Part shown: piece after piece, positions 24,313-32,540 of the stretch | Layout of the letters: each line of letters begins with the position of its first letter | Numbering within the stretch: the first letter of the stretch is position 1 | From: Nocardia anocheti | Lineage (GTDB): Bacteria; Actinomycetota; Actinomycetes; Mycobacteriales; Mycobacteriaceae | Reading direction: 5' to 3' | Length of the DNA stretch: 64,000 nucleotides | NCBI RefSeq assembly: GCF_029675105.1 | Contig: NZ_JAQQFV010000007.1 | Span: forward strand, 62,001 to 126,000 | Program-made: the position numbers and the translations under genes | The notes under the pieces: model-generated | The model's database searches: none | The model's input: only the letters and a program-made list of their open reading frames with translations | Told to the model about the DNA's origin: nothing

Positions 24313-26647
24313 TCGACAACTCGGCGAGGATGGTAAGAAATCCACCAGCGCCCCGGCGACCCCCGCCAAGCAATCCCCGACCGCCGCGGTCCCCAGCTCG
24401 GCCTCGCGCCGGGTGCGGGCCAGGTTGGCGCGCCGGATGACCGGTCAGCGTGGCATCGCCGCCGTCAAGCCCGTGCTCGAGCCGTTGGCGACGGTGCACC
24501 GCGAGCTGTACCCCAAGGCCAACCTGGCCCTGCTGCAGCGCGCCTTCGACGTGGCCGACGAACGCCACGCCAAACAGTTCCGCAAGTCGGGCGACCCGTA
24601 CATCACCCACCCGCTGGCGGTGGCCAACATCCTCGCCGAACTCGGCATGGACACCACCACGCTGGTCGCGGCGCTGCTGCACGACACCGTCGAGGACACC
24701 GGCTACTCGCTGGACCAGCTCAAGGAGGAGTTCGGCCAGGAGGTCGCCCACCTGGTCGACGGCGTCACCAAGCTGGACAAGGTGAACCTGGGCGCGGCCG
24801 CCGAGGCAGAGACCATCCGCAAGATGATCATCGCCATGGCCCGCGACCCGCGCGTGCTGGTGATCAAGGTCGCCGACCGGCTGCACAACATGCGCACCAT
24901 GCGCTTCCTGCCGCCGGAGAAGCAGGCCAAGAAGGCCAAGGAGACCCTCGAGGTGATCGCGCCGCTGGCGCACCGCCTGGGTATGGCCACGGTCAAATGG
25001 GAGCTCGAGGACCTCGCCTTCGCGATCCTGCACCCCAAGAAGTACGACGAGATCGTGCGCCTGGTTGCCGACCGCGCGCCCTCGCGCGACACCTACCTGG
25101 CCAAGGTGCGCGCCGAGATCGTCAACACCCTGGCCCAGTCGCGGATCAACGCGATCGTGGAAGGCCGCCCCAAGCACTACTGGTCGATCTACCAGAAGAT
25201 GATCGTCAAGGGCAAGGACTTCGACGACATCCACGACCTGGTCGGCATGCGCATCCTGTGCGACGAGGTCCGCGACTGCTACGCCGCGGTCGGCGTGGTG
25301 CACTCGCTGTGGCAGCCGATGGCCGGACGGTTCAAGGACTACATCGCCCAGCCGCGCTACGGCGTCTACCAGTCGCTGCACACCACCGTCGTCGGCCCCG
25401 ACGGCAAGCCCCTGGAAGTGCAGATCCGCACCCAGGACATGCACCGGACCGCCGAGTTCGGCATCGCCGCGCACTGGCGCTACAAGGAGACCAAGGGCAA
25501 GCACTCCGGTGACGCCGCCGAGGTCGACGACATGGCCTGGATGCGCCAGTTGCTGGACTGGCAGCGGGAGGCCGCCGACCCGGCCGAGTTCCTGGAGTCG
25601 CTGCGCTTCGATCTGAAGTCGCCGGAGATCTTCGTGTTCACGCCCAAGGGCGATGTGATCACGCTGCCGCAGAAGTCCACCCCGGTCGACTTCGCCTACG
25701 CGGTGCACACCGAGGTCGGGCACAAGTGCATCGGTGCCCGCGTCAACGGCAGGCTCGTCGCGCTGGAACGGCAGCTGGAGAACGGCGAGGTCGTCGAGGT
25801 GTTCACCTCGAAGGCGCAGAACGCCGGACCCAGCCGGGACTGGCAGAACTTCGTCGTCTCGCCGCGGGCCAAGGCCAAGATTCGCCAGTGGTTTGCCAAG
25901 GAGCGGCGCGAGGAAGCGCTCGAGAGCGGCAAGGAGCAGATCTCCAAGGAGGTCCGCCGGGTCGGTCTGCCGCTGCAGCGGTTGATGAGCGTCGACGCGA
26001 TGACCGCTGTCGCCCACGAACTGCACTACACCGACATCTCCACCCTCTACACCGCCGTCGGTGAGCACCAGGTCTCGGCGCATCACGTCGTGCAGCGGCT
26101 GATGGCCCAGCTCGGCGGCATCGGCGACGTGGAGAACGAGCTCGCCGAACGGTCGACGCCCTCGACCACCCCGGCCCGCCAGCGCGTCACCGGCGACGCG
26201 GGCGTGCTCATTCCGGGCGCGCCCGGCACGGTCGCCAAGCTGGCCAAGTGCTGCACGCCGGTGCCCGGCGACGAGATCATGGGCTTCGTCACCCGTGGCG
26301 GTGCGGTGAGCGTGCACCGCACCGACTGCACCAATGCCGGATCGTTGCAGGAGCAGTCCGAGCGGATCATCGACGTGGAATGGGCGCCCTCGCCGTCCTC
26401 GGTGTTCCTGGTCGCCATCCAGATCGAGGCGCTCGACCGCACCCGCCTGCTCTCCGACGTCACCAAGGTGCTCGCCGACGAGAAGGTCAACATCCTGTCC
26501 GCCTCGGTGGCCACCCACGGTGATCGGGTGGCGATCAGCAAGTTCACCTTCGAGATGGGCGACCCGAAGCACCTGGGTCACCTGCTCAACGTGGTGCGCA
26601 ATGTCGAAGGCGTGTACGACGTCTACCGCGTGACCTCGGCGGCCTGA
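24302..26647 (+). CDS. relA: (p)ppGpp synthetase/hydrolase RelA (Rel)
   Basis: Bifunctional stringent-response enzyme of about 781 residues. The HD hydrolase domain contains HDTVEDTGY near residue 126. The synthetase domain contains GRPKHYWSIYQKM near 288 and the VGMRILCDE core. The TGS domain starts IFVFTPKGDVITLP near 442, a CCTPVPGDEI zinc-finger region follows, and an ACT domain ends YDVYRVTSAA. All domains look intact and very close to mycobacterial Rel. The ATG at 24302 is probably contributed by the transposon end; GTG at 24248 would be inside it. The first 33 residues differ from relatives, which vary there anyway. Transcription may come from the transposon. Confidence 0.93.
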   Translation: MEANRQLGEDGKKSTSAPATPAKQSPTAAVPSSASRRVRARLARRMTGQRGIAAVKPVLEPLATVHRELYPKANLALLQRAFDVADERHAKQFRKSGDPYITHPLAVANILAELGMDTTTLVAALLHDTVEDTGYSLDQLKEEFGQEVAHLVDGVTKLDKVNLGAAAEAETIRKMIIAMARDPRVLVIKVADRLHNMRTMRFLPPEKQAKKAKETLEVIAPLAHRLGMATVKWELEDLAFAILHPKKYDEIVRLVADRAPSRDTYLAKVRAEIVNTLAQSRINAIVEGRPKHYWSIYQKMIVKGKDFDDIHDLVGMRILCDEVRDCYAAVGVVHSLWQPMAGRFKDYIAQPRYGVYQSLHTTVVGPDGKPLEVQIRTQDMHRTAEFGIAAHWRYKETKGKHSGDAAEVDDMAWMRQLLDWQREAADPAEFLESLRFDLKSPEIFVFTPKGDVITLPQKSTPVDFAYAVHTEVGHKCIGARVNGRLVALERQLENGEVVEVFTSKAQNAGPSRDWQNFVVSPRAKAKIRQWFAKERREEALESGKEQISKEVRRVGLPLQRLMSVDAMTAVAHELHYTDISTLYTAVGEHQVSAHHVVQRLMAQLGGIGDVENELAERSTPSTTPARQRVTGDAGVLIPGAPGTVAKLAKCCTPVPGDEIMGFVTRGGAVSVHRTDCTNAGSLQEQSERIIDVEWAPSPSSVFLVAIQIEALDRTRLLSDVTKVLADEKVNILSASVATHGDRVAISKFTFEMGDPKHLGHLLNVVRNVEGVYDVYRVTSAA

Positions 26648-26658
26648 GACCCCGATCC

Positions 26659-26690
26659 CGGCCCGGGCGTTCGCGAGAATGCCCGGGCCG
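26659..26690 (+). terminator. Hairpin terminator after relA
   Basis: CGGCCCGGGC (26659-26668) pairs perfectly with GCCCGGGCCG (26681-26690) around a 12-base loop, 12 bases past the relA stop. There is no U-run, as is usual in actinobacteria. It separates relA from the cutinase and secretion region. Confidence 0.75.
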
Positions 26691-26849
26691 CGTCGTGTCC
26701 GGCGCGAGCCGGTACTTCGCCAGGGATTAGCTGGCGCCGAAGGGGTTTGCCGAGGCAGTGAAAGGGCCCGTTAGGGCAGCGGTTGGGTTGACCGGAATCT
26801 GTTACGGTTTACTGCGTTTCAACGTTCCACTGGTCAGCCGAAACGGACT

Positions 26850-28499
26850 GTGATGCGGATCGATAGGGCTCGGTGCACGACACGACTCACGGTGGCGATG
26901 ATCGCGTTCACCGTCGCTTCGGTGACGGTGTCGACAGCCACCGCGCACGCGCAGGACATTACTCCCGCCGCGCCGTCGACGCAGGTCTCGATCTCCGCGT
27001 GTCCGGCACTGTACGCCTTGGGAATCCAGGGCACCGGCGAATCGTCTCCGGACGCGGCACCCAGTACCGACACCGGCATGCTGTCCACCGTCTTCCGGCC
27101 ACTGCTGGCCGAGGCGGGCGACGCCGGTCTCGTCGACCGGGCCTACGTGCCCTACGAGGCGGGCTTCGGCGGTGCCGTGCCCGGCGGCGCGGTGCCCTAC
27201 ACCGAGTCCGTCGACGGTGGTCTGCTGCGGCTGCGCGCGATGGCCGCTCAGGTGGTCCAGCGCTGCCCGGACACGCGTATCGCGGTGGTCGGGTATTCCC
27301 AAGGCGCCCATGTGGCCTCGCTGTTCGCCCAGGAGGTCGGCGCGGGCACCGGCGTGCTGCCTCCCGAGAAGGTCGCCGCCGTCGCGCTGTTCGCCGATCC
27401 CACCCGTGCCGCCGACGCCCCGCTGTTCCCCGGTGCGCCCGGGCTGACGGTGCCCGGCGCGGCACCGGGAACCTCCGGTGCGGCACTGGCTTCGCTCGGC
27501 GAGGTCCGGCAGGCCGCGGCCCCCGGTGGTGGACTCGGCCCGAGCAGTGATCAGGCCGCCGATTTCGGGCGGCTGACCGGGCGTGTCGCGAGCTTCTGCG
27601 CGACAGGCGATCTCGCCTGCGACGCGCCGCAGGGCACGCCGCTGGTGCGCGCGGTCACCAATCTGATCAGCCAGGTGAAACTCTCCGGCGGCGACCCGAT
27701 CGGCTCGCTGGTCTCCATCGCCGACGCGCTGGCCTACACCTCGATCAAGACCGCGACCACCGTGGTGAACTCCGATATCACCGGCAGCTCGCTGGCGGAT
27801 CTGTCGCTCACCCCGGGCACCTCGATCGCCCAGCGCGTCGCCGACGCCGCCGACCCGCGCGCCACGCTCGACGTCGACGCGTCGTACCAGGCGCTGCTGA
27901 AGCTGGGCACGCTCGGGCTGACCGCGGTGTCCACCGCGGTGAAATCGGTGCTGACCCCGGCGAATATCGCCGAGCTGGCCACCGCCACCCTGTCCAACCC
28001 CCTGGTCGGGCTCACCCTGCTCGGGACGAAACTGGCGGGCGCGGTGCCCGAGCTGGTGCCGCCGACCACCGGGGTGCGGCTGGTGAGCGAGGCGTTCACC
28101 GAGGTGCAGCGCACGATCACCGACCACCGGGAGCTGCTCGACGTCAGCACGCTGGTGCGGTACTGGAATACGTTGCAGCGCCACGACGGATACTCGCGGA
28201 TGGCCGTCGGTGCCGACGGTGCGCCACCCACCCGATACGTGGCAAGCTGGTTCGCGGCGGTGGCCCGCGACGCGGCGGACACCTCGGGTGTCGGTGCGGT
28301 GCCGGTCGGTGGCTCCGATCGCGGCGCGCCGGGAATATTCACCAGTCCGACCGGCGCGTCAACGAGACCCGCGGCGCCGGGTGGGGGACAATTTCCCTTC
28401 GGGACAGGAGCCGATGGCGCCTCATCCGGCGGCGCGTCGACTCCGCCTGCCGCGACACCCACCGCACCCACGACTACCCGTCCGTTCTCAGTGAACTGA
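26850..28499 (+). CDS. Cutinase-family serine esterase with long C-terminal extension
   Basis: A secreted alpha/beta hydrolase of about 549 residues. The signal peptide ends AHAQ near residue 35. The nucleophile motif GYSQG is at 148-152 (S150). CATGDLACDAP supplies the likely catalytic aspartate, and the H of QRHDGY (about 448) the likely histidine. Typical cutinase-like proteins are 200-300 residues, so the nucleophile-aspartate region is followed by roughly 250 extra residues rich in Ala/Thr, with a Pro/Gly-rich end. Substrates may be cutin-like polyesters, triglycerides or mycolate esters. It starts the relA-ppiB insert, 56 bases before the secretion operon, and may be co-transcribed with it. 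The ATG at 26853 is an alternative start. Confidence 0.85.
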   Translation: MMRIDRARCTTRLTVAMIAFTVASVTVSTATAHAQDITPAAPSTQVSISACPALYALGIQGTGESSPDAAPSTDTGMLSTVFRPLLAEAGDAGLVDRAYVPYEAGFGGAVPGGAVPYTESVDGGLLRLRAMAAQVVQRCPDTRIAVVGYSQGAHVASLFAQEVGAGTGVLPPEKVAAVALFADPTRAADAPLFPGAPGLTVPGAAPGTSGAALASLGEVRQAAAPGGGLGPSSDQAADFGRLTGRVASFCATGDLACDAPQGTPLVRAVTNLISQVKLSGGDPIGSLVSIADALAYTSIKTATTVVNSDITGSSLADLSLTPGTSIAQRVADAADPRATLDVDASYQALLKLGTLGLTAVSTAVKSVLTPANIAELATATLSNPLVGLTLLGTKLAGAVPELVPPTTGVRLVSEAFTEVQRTITDHRELLDVSTLVRYWNTLQRHDGYSRMAVGADGAPPTRYVASWFAAVARDAADTSGVGAVPVGGSDRGAPGIFTSPTGASTRPAAPGGGQFPFGTGADGASSGGASTPPAATPTAPTTTRPFSVN

Positions 28500-28555
28500 T
28501 CACCGAGAGGTTCTTCGATGCGAATCCATGTGCCCGTCGACGCGGAAAGGGGGGA

Positions 28556-29785
28556 ATGTTGAAGTCGTACAACGAACTGTCGCGCTGGTATTCGGCGCTG
28601 GAACCGGAAGCCGACCCGGCGACCTCCGCGCGCGGGGGCACCGCCGACCCGGCGGCCGACGGGGACGACGGCCCCGCGCGATATTCGCAGCGCCCCGCGC
28701 GCGTCCCGTCCGATGATCCGTCCGCCGAGCCCACCGAGCTCGACGGCCGCACCGCCGACGACGATTCCGTCGACCCGGACGACGCGACCCCGCGCGAACC
28801 GAAGCCCGACGCCGTGCGGGCACCGGAAGACGATGCCGCGGTAGGCGCCGAGCCGGACCGCCACACCGTGGAACCTCCGGTGGCGAAGCCCGCCGTCGCG
28901 GGTGACCCGGCGCCGGACTCCCGTGCCGAGAGCGCCCCGGTGTGGGGCCGTCCGGCGGGCTTCCCCGACGACGAGACACCCCGCCGCACCGTCGGTTACC
29001 CCGAGCGTGACTTCCGCAACCAGGACGTGCCCGCCTACCGGCCCGAGCCGGAGTCCGCTCCGGAACCGCCCCTCGAACTGGCCGCGCGCCGCAGCGAATT
29101 CACCGGTGGCTGGTCGGACTGGGTCGCCCCCGGCCCCGAGGACGACTACGACGCCGAACTGGTCCAGTTCCCCTGGCCCGAGGCCGCGGCCGACGACTAC
29201 GACGAGGCCCACGTGCTCGCGCCGTCGGGGTCCCTGCGCGCCACCCGCGCGCGCAACCGCACCTGGATCGTGCTCGCGGTCTCGGTGCTGGTGCTCGTGC
29301 TCGCCGCCACCGGGGTGCTGTTCCTGCTGTTCGGGCGCGGCGAGGAGGAGTCCACCGGGCGCCACGCGGCACCGTTGCACTTCACCGCGGGGCAGCTCCT
29401 GGCCGACACCCCGCTCGGCGACTGCCCGACCGAACGCACGGGCAGCGTGGTGCGCAGCGCCGAGGCCGGTGGCACCGACTCCGGCCCCGACGCCGTGCTC
29501 GCCTTCCAGTACGCCTACTACGTGACCCGATCGGGGATCGAGGCCAGAGCCGTGGTCGCCCCCGACGCCGAGGTCGCCCCCGCGGCCGTGATCCAGCGCG
29601 GCATCGACTCCATCCCGGTGGGGACCACCCACTGCGTGCGGATCACCACGGTGGCCGACGACCGGTTCACCGTGGAGGTCACCGAGTTCCGTCCGGCGGG
29701 CGCCCCGGCCACCTACACCAAGCAGTCGGTGCGAACCGCGCTGGTCGGCGAGCGCACGCTCATCACGGGCATCGCGGCAGGGTAA
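28556..29785 (+). CDS. Single-TM protein with long disordered N-terminus, first gene of the T4SS-like operon
   Basis: A 409-residue protein. Residues 1-225 are very rich in Asp, Pro, Arg, Ala and Glu and presumably disordered in the cytoplasm. One membrane helix (TWIVLAVSVLVLVLAATGVLF, about 237-257) follows. The last 140 residues form a compact exported domain with CPTERTGSVV and THCVRITTV, two cysteines that may pair. This layout (cytoplasmic tail, one TM, small outer domain) is that of VirB8/TcpC-like T4SS scaffold proteins, although sequence similarity is not recognisable. GGGGGGA lies directly before ATG 28556. Ten bases separate it from the next gene. Confidence 0.6.
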   Translation: MLKSYNELSRWYSALEPEADPATSARGGTADPAADGDDGPARYSQRPARVPSDDPSAEPTELDGRTADDDSVDPDDATPREPKPDAVRAPEDDAAVGAEPDRHTVEPPVAKPAVAGDPAPDSRAESAPVWGRPAGFPDDETPRRTVGYPERDFRNQDVPAYRPEPESAPEPPLELAARRSEFTGGWSDWVAPGPEDDYDAELVQFPWPEAAADDYDEAHVLAPSGSLRATRARNRTWIVLAVSVLVLVLAATGVLFLLFGRGEEESTGRHAAPLHFTAGQLLADTPLGDCPTERTGSVVRSAEAGGTDSGPDAVLAFQYAYYVTRSGIEARAVVAPDAEVAPAAVIQRGIDSIPVGTTHCVRITTVADDRFTVEVTEFRPAGAPATYTKQSVRTALVGERTLITGIAAG

Positions 29786-29794
29786 GGAGAGGCG

Positions 29795-30649
29795 ATGACA
29801 GACGACTGGAGCCGTTGGCTCGACGAGGCCCCCGAGGGGGAATCGTCGGACGACGCGGCGCGTGATCCGGCTCCGGTGGTGCGGTTGCGGCGCAGGACCG
29901 GAGACCGATCCGAGGGCGCCCGCAGGCCGATCCTGGTGGTCGGCGGCTGCGGCGGGGCGGGCACGACCACCACGACACTGGGACTGGCCGCCGAAATGGC
30001 GGGCACCGGCGCGGCGACCGTGGCGGTCGACGCCACCGCCGCCGGAAGCGATCTGGCCCTGCGCGGGGCCGACAAGCACCTGCACCCGGTGAACCTGCAG
30101 TCCTGGGTCTACGGCCGCGGCGGTGACGAACCGGCCCCGCTGGAGGACTGCCTGTCGCGCTCGACCTCCGGGTTCGGGCTGCTCTGGCGCGACGCCACGC
30201 CGCTGCGCCGCCGCGCGACATATCTCACTGTCGCGCGTGCGCTCGACACCGGCGGGTATACGGCGGTCTACGACGGCGGAAACCCGATTGCCGGACGGCA
30301 ACTGCGACCCCTGCTCGACGACGCCGATATCGCGCTGGTGCTGGCGATTCCGGCGCGCGTGGACGCGGCCAACCGACTGCGGGTCACCCTGGAATGGCTC
30401 GACGACCACTACGGTGACGACGGCGCCGGTGTGGTCGCCGATACCACCATCGTTGTCTCGCACCAGTATTCGCACGACGACTCGCGCGTTGCCGAGCATT
30501 TGCGCGAACACCTGTCCGGTTGGGTGCGCGAGGTCGTCGAGATTCCCTACGACCCGCATCTCGCGCGCGGAGAGCTGGTCCGGCACGGCGAACTCGCCGA
30601 GCCGACCCGCGCAGCGTATGGGAGCTTGCTCGCCGGGGTGGCATCATGA
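29795..30649 (+). CDS. MinD/ParA-like protein with a lysine-less P-loop
   Basis: A 284-residue soluble protein with the SIMIBI fold pattern. A first strand RPILVVGGCGGAGTTTTTL near residue 45 is followed by AATVAVDATAAGSDLA. The loop GGCGGAGTTT lacks both the signature and the Walker A lysine of true MinD/ParA proteins (KGGxGKT). Later strands (IALVLAIPARVD, TTIVVSHQ) fit the fold. It may bind nucleotide without ordinary hydrolysis or act as a scaffold partner of the next protein, which has the same defect. Similar genes occur in actinobacterial conjugation-like loci. The ATGA overlap with the next gene indicates translational coupling. Confidence 0.65.
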   Translation: MTDDWSRWLDEAPEGESSDDAARDPAPVVRLRRRTGDRSEGARRPILVVGGCGGAGTTTTTLGLAAEMAGTGAATVAVDATAAGSDLALRGADKHLHPVNLQSWVYGRGGDEPAPLEDCLSRSTSGFGLLWRDATPLRRRATYLTVARALDTGGYTAVYDGGNPIAGRQLRPLLDDADIALVLAIPARVDAANRLRVTLEWLDDHYGDDGAGVVADTTIVVSHQYSHDDSRVAEHLREHLSGWVREVVEIPYDPHLARGELVRHGELAEPTRAAYGSLLAGVAS

Positions 30650-31293
30650 CGGCCGCTATGAATCTTCGTCGTCGTCGTGAACCGGCAACCCCCGGAATCG
30701 GTGTCGTCGCGCCGCCCGAATCGCTGCGCGCCCCGATCTGGGAGCGTCCGGTGCCCGGAGTGGGCCGCGCCCCGCTGGTGTGGCTGCTGGGGGTGCACGG
30801 CGGCTCGGGCGCCACCACCCTCGCGCACGTCCTCGCGCCCGCCGCCGATGCGAAGGGCCGGTGGCCTGGCGTGTTCGACCGCGAGTCACCCTATGTGGTC
30901 CTGGTCGCGCGCGAGACCATCTCGGGTCTGACCCGCGCGCACGACCTGCTGCGCCAACACCACGCGAACCTGGCCGGGCCCTCGCTGGTGCTCGGCCTGA
31001 TCACGGTGGCCGCGCGGCCGGGACGGGTGCCGCCGGAGATCCGGCGCTACCGCGACGTGGTCGGCTCGCTGGCCGGACACGTCTGGCAGGTGCCGTGGAT
31101 CGAGGAATGGACCCTGGTCGAGTCCGAGTCGCTGCCGGTCTGGTCGCCGGGCCACAGCGTGTCGGTCAAGAAACGCGGGCGGGTCGACCCGCTCGACGAA
31201 GTACCCCTCGAGATCGATGAACTCGGTGTCGATCTGGTCGCCGCCATCCGGGCCAGCATCGGCACTCCCGAGCCGGGGGAGCAGCGATCATGA
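30646..31293 (+). CDS. DUF6668-like P-loop protein lacking the Walker lysine
   Basis: A 215-residue protein. PLVWLLGVHGGSGATTLAHVL (residues 43-63) resembles a P-loop in a ParA-like setting but has GGSGATT in place of GxGKT. The segment PYVVLVARETISGLTRAHDLLRQH and a later strand LVLGLITVAARPG complete a Rossmann-like core. The pattern matches what I recall as DUF6668, found in actinobacterial conjugative regions. ATG at 30646 overlaps the previous stop. With its neighbour it may form a heterodimer at the secretion machine. Function is unknown. Confidence 0.62.
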   Translation: MTAAMNLRRRREPATPGIGVVAPPESLRAPIWERPVPGVGRAPLVWLLGVHGGSGATTLAHVLAPAADAKGRWPGVFDRESPYVVLVARETISGLTRAHDLLRQHHANLAGPSLVLGLITVAARPGRVPPEIRRYRDVVGSLAGHVWQVPWIEEWTLVESESLPVWSPGHSVSVKKRGRVDPLDEVPLEIDELGVDLVAAIRASIGTPEPGEQRS

Positions 31294-31387
31294 ACGCCGG
31301 GCGGTCGGGCCGCCGGTGGTGTACAAACGTGTGTCGGCGTCGAAGTGTTTGTGGCACAACACCTTTACAGTGGGAGAAAGGCACCCG

Positions 31388-31684
31388 ATGAGCATGATCC
31401 TCCTCGCCGTGCAGGACACGTACGGCACTGTCCTGGCCCAGGTGGGTAATCCGACGCCGGAAGCTCCTCCCGGGTCCGAGAAGATCCTGCAGCTGGTCCG
31501 GTACCTGACCTGGTTCGTGTTGCTGTCGGGCATCTGCGGGATCACCTACGCGGGCGGCAAGTTCGCCTGGGAGCGCTGGACCGGCGGTGGCCTCGAGTCG
31601 CCGAAGATGGTCGCGGGCGCCATGATCGGCGGCGTGGTCGCGACCAGCGCGGGCACCATCATGAACGCGGTCATCGGTACGTGA
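31388..31684 (+). CDS. Small two-TM protein, VirB2-like pilin candidate
   Basis: A 98-residue protein. A short exported or loop N-terminus (VQDTYGTVLAQVG...) is followed by two hydrophobic helices: LTWFVLLSGICGITYAGGKF (about 38-57) and MVAGAMIGGVVATSAGTIM (about 73-91). The size and two-helix hairpin match VirB2/TrbC-type pilins and the corresponding small proteins of Gram-positive T4SS. ATG at 31388 has GAGAAAGG upstream. A 94-base gap precedes it, the largest near the front of the operon, and may contain an internal promoter. GTGA overlap with the next gene. Confidence 0.62.
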   Translation: MSMILLAVQDTYGTVLAQVGNPTPEAPPGSEKILQLVRYLTWFVLLSGICGITYAGGKFAWERWTGGGLESPKMVAGAMIGGVVATSAGTIMNAVIGT

Positions 31685-31935
31685 TCACTGTGCTCGCCTA
31701 CAAACAGCTCCCGGCCGACGTGCTGGCGCCGATGACGCAGCTGCTCAACTGGCTGCTCTGGTTCGTTCTGCTGTCGTGCCTGGCCTGGATGATCCTGTCG
31801 GCCGGTCGATTGTGGATCGCGTTCCGCAGCGACCTGGCCGTCAACGACGCCTCACACGGTGTGCTGATGAGTCTGATCGGAGCCGCGGTCGCCAGTACCG
31901 CCTCCGCGATCGCGCTGGCGTTCCTTCCGGCGTGA
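31681..31935 (+). CDS. Second small two-TM protein of the T4SS-like operon
   Basis: An 84-residue protein with two membrane helices, LLNWLLWFVLLSCLAWMIL and GVLMSLIGAAVASTASAIALAF. It has the same size, topology and spacing as the preceding 98-residue protein, and a shared LTWFVLLS/LLWFVLLS element suggests the two are diverged duplicates. It may be a second pilin-like subunit or a channel component. The GTG start overlaps the previous stop by four bases. The next gene begins 11 bases later after GGGGGAGAG. Confidence 0.6.
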   Translation: MITVLAYKQLPADVLAPMTQLLNWLLWFVLLSCLAWMILSAGRLWIAFRSDLAVNDASHGVLMSLIGAAVASTASAIALAFLPA

Positions 31936-31946
31936 GGGGGAGAGTT

Positions 31947-32540
31947 ATGACACGGCCGGTCGCGGTCGGTATCGCACTGCTCGCCGCGACCGTGGGTTGC
32001 GGTGGCGGCGAGGCGGGCACCGAGCTGTCCGCGGCGCCGACCGGTGTGCGCTGGGAGGGATACCAGGGCGTCTCCCTGCCGCACGCCGACCAGGGCCCGG
32101 CCTCGGTGACCGACGGTGCCGCGACGGGTTTCGAGCATTCCCCGCGCGGCGCGGGCCTGGCCGCACTGACCCACACACTGCGGCTGGGCGTCGCGCCGGA
32201 CACCCAGTGGGCCACCGTGGTGAACCGCGAACTGATGCCGGGACCGGCCCGCGACGAGTGGGCGATCAACCGGGTCCGGCTCTCGATCACCGGGCCCGCC
32301 GCGCCCGGGTACGCACCGAGATTGTTGGGCTACAAAATCACCGAATACCGCGACGAGCAGTCCAGTGTCGAGGTCTACACCGAGTACGCCGATCGCTCGC
32401 GCGTCGTCAGCCACACCACGGTCGGCTGGTACGGGGGAGACTGGCGGTTGCGGTTACCCGATCCGCTGGCCGGTACCCGACCGGTCGACGTGATCGACGA
32501 ATTACCCCCCGACATCGTGAGATTGGAGGCACCGCGGTGA
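31947..32540 (+). CDS. Exported lipoprotein-like T4SS component (VirB8/TcpC-like fold suspected)
   Basis: A 197-residue protein. An N-terminal signal ends in ATVGC near residue 18, so it is probably a lipoprotein. The mature part has GFEHSPRGAGLAALTHTLRLG, an ATVVNRELMPG helix and the strands GYKITEYRDEQSSVEVYTEY and VVSHTTVGWYGGDWRLRLP. Together these form the helix-then-sheet layout of NTF2-like VirB8/TcpC domains. The following protein has the same elements (GYARTPQGAALAAAQITYRL, and VWDQGDWRLKPS at its end). The start overlap indicates coupling. Assignment to the VirB8-like group is structural inference. Confidence 0.58.
   Translation: MTRPVAVGIALLAATVGCGGGEAGTELSAAPTGVRWEGYQGVSLPHADQGPASVTDGAATGFEHSPRGAGLAALTHTLRLGVAPDTQWATVVNRELMPGPARDEWAINRVRLSITGPAAPGYAPRLLGYKITEYRDEQSSVEVYTEYADRSRVVSHTTVGWYGGDWRLRLPDPLAGTRPVDVIDELPPDIVRLEAPR

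Noticed and set aside
24182..26581. Long minus-strand frame opposite relA
   Set aside because: Codon-bias shadow of relA: the protein is a His/Asp/Leu/Gly-rich mixture with no domain and no ribosome-binding site.
27734..30586. A 950-codon minus-strand frame opposite the cutinase and the first secretion genes
   Set aside because: It covers parts of three well-supported plus-strand genes and has the composition typical of antisense shadows.
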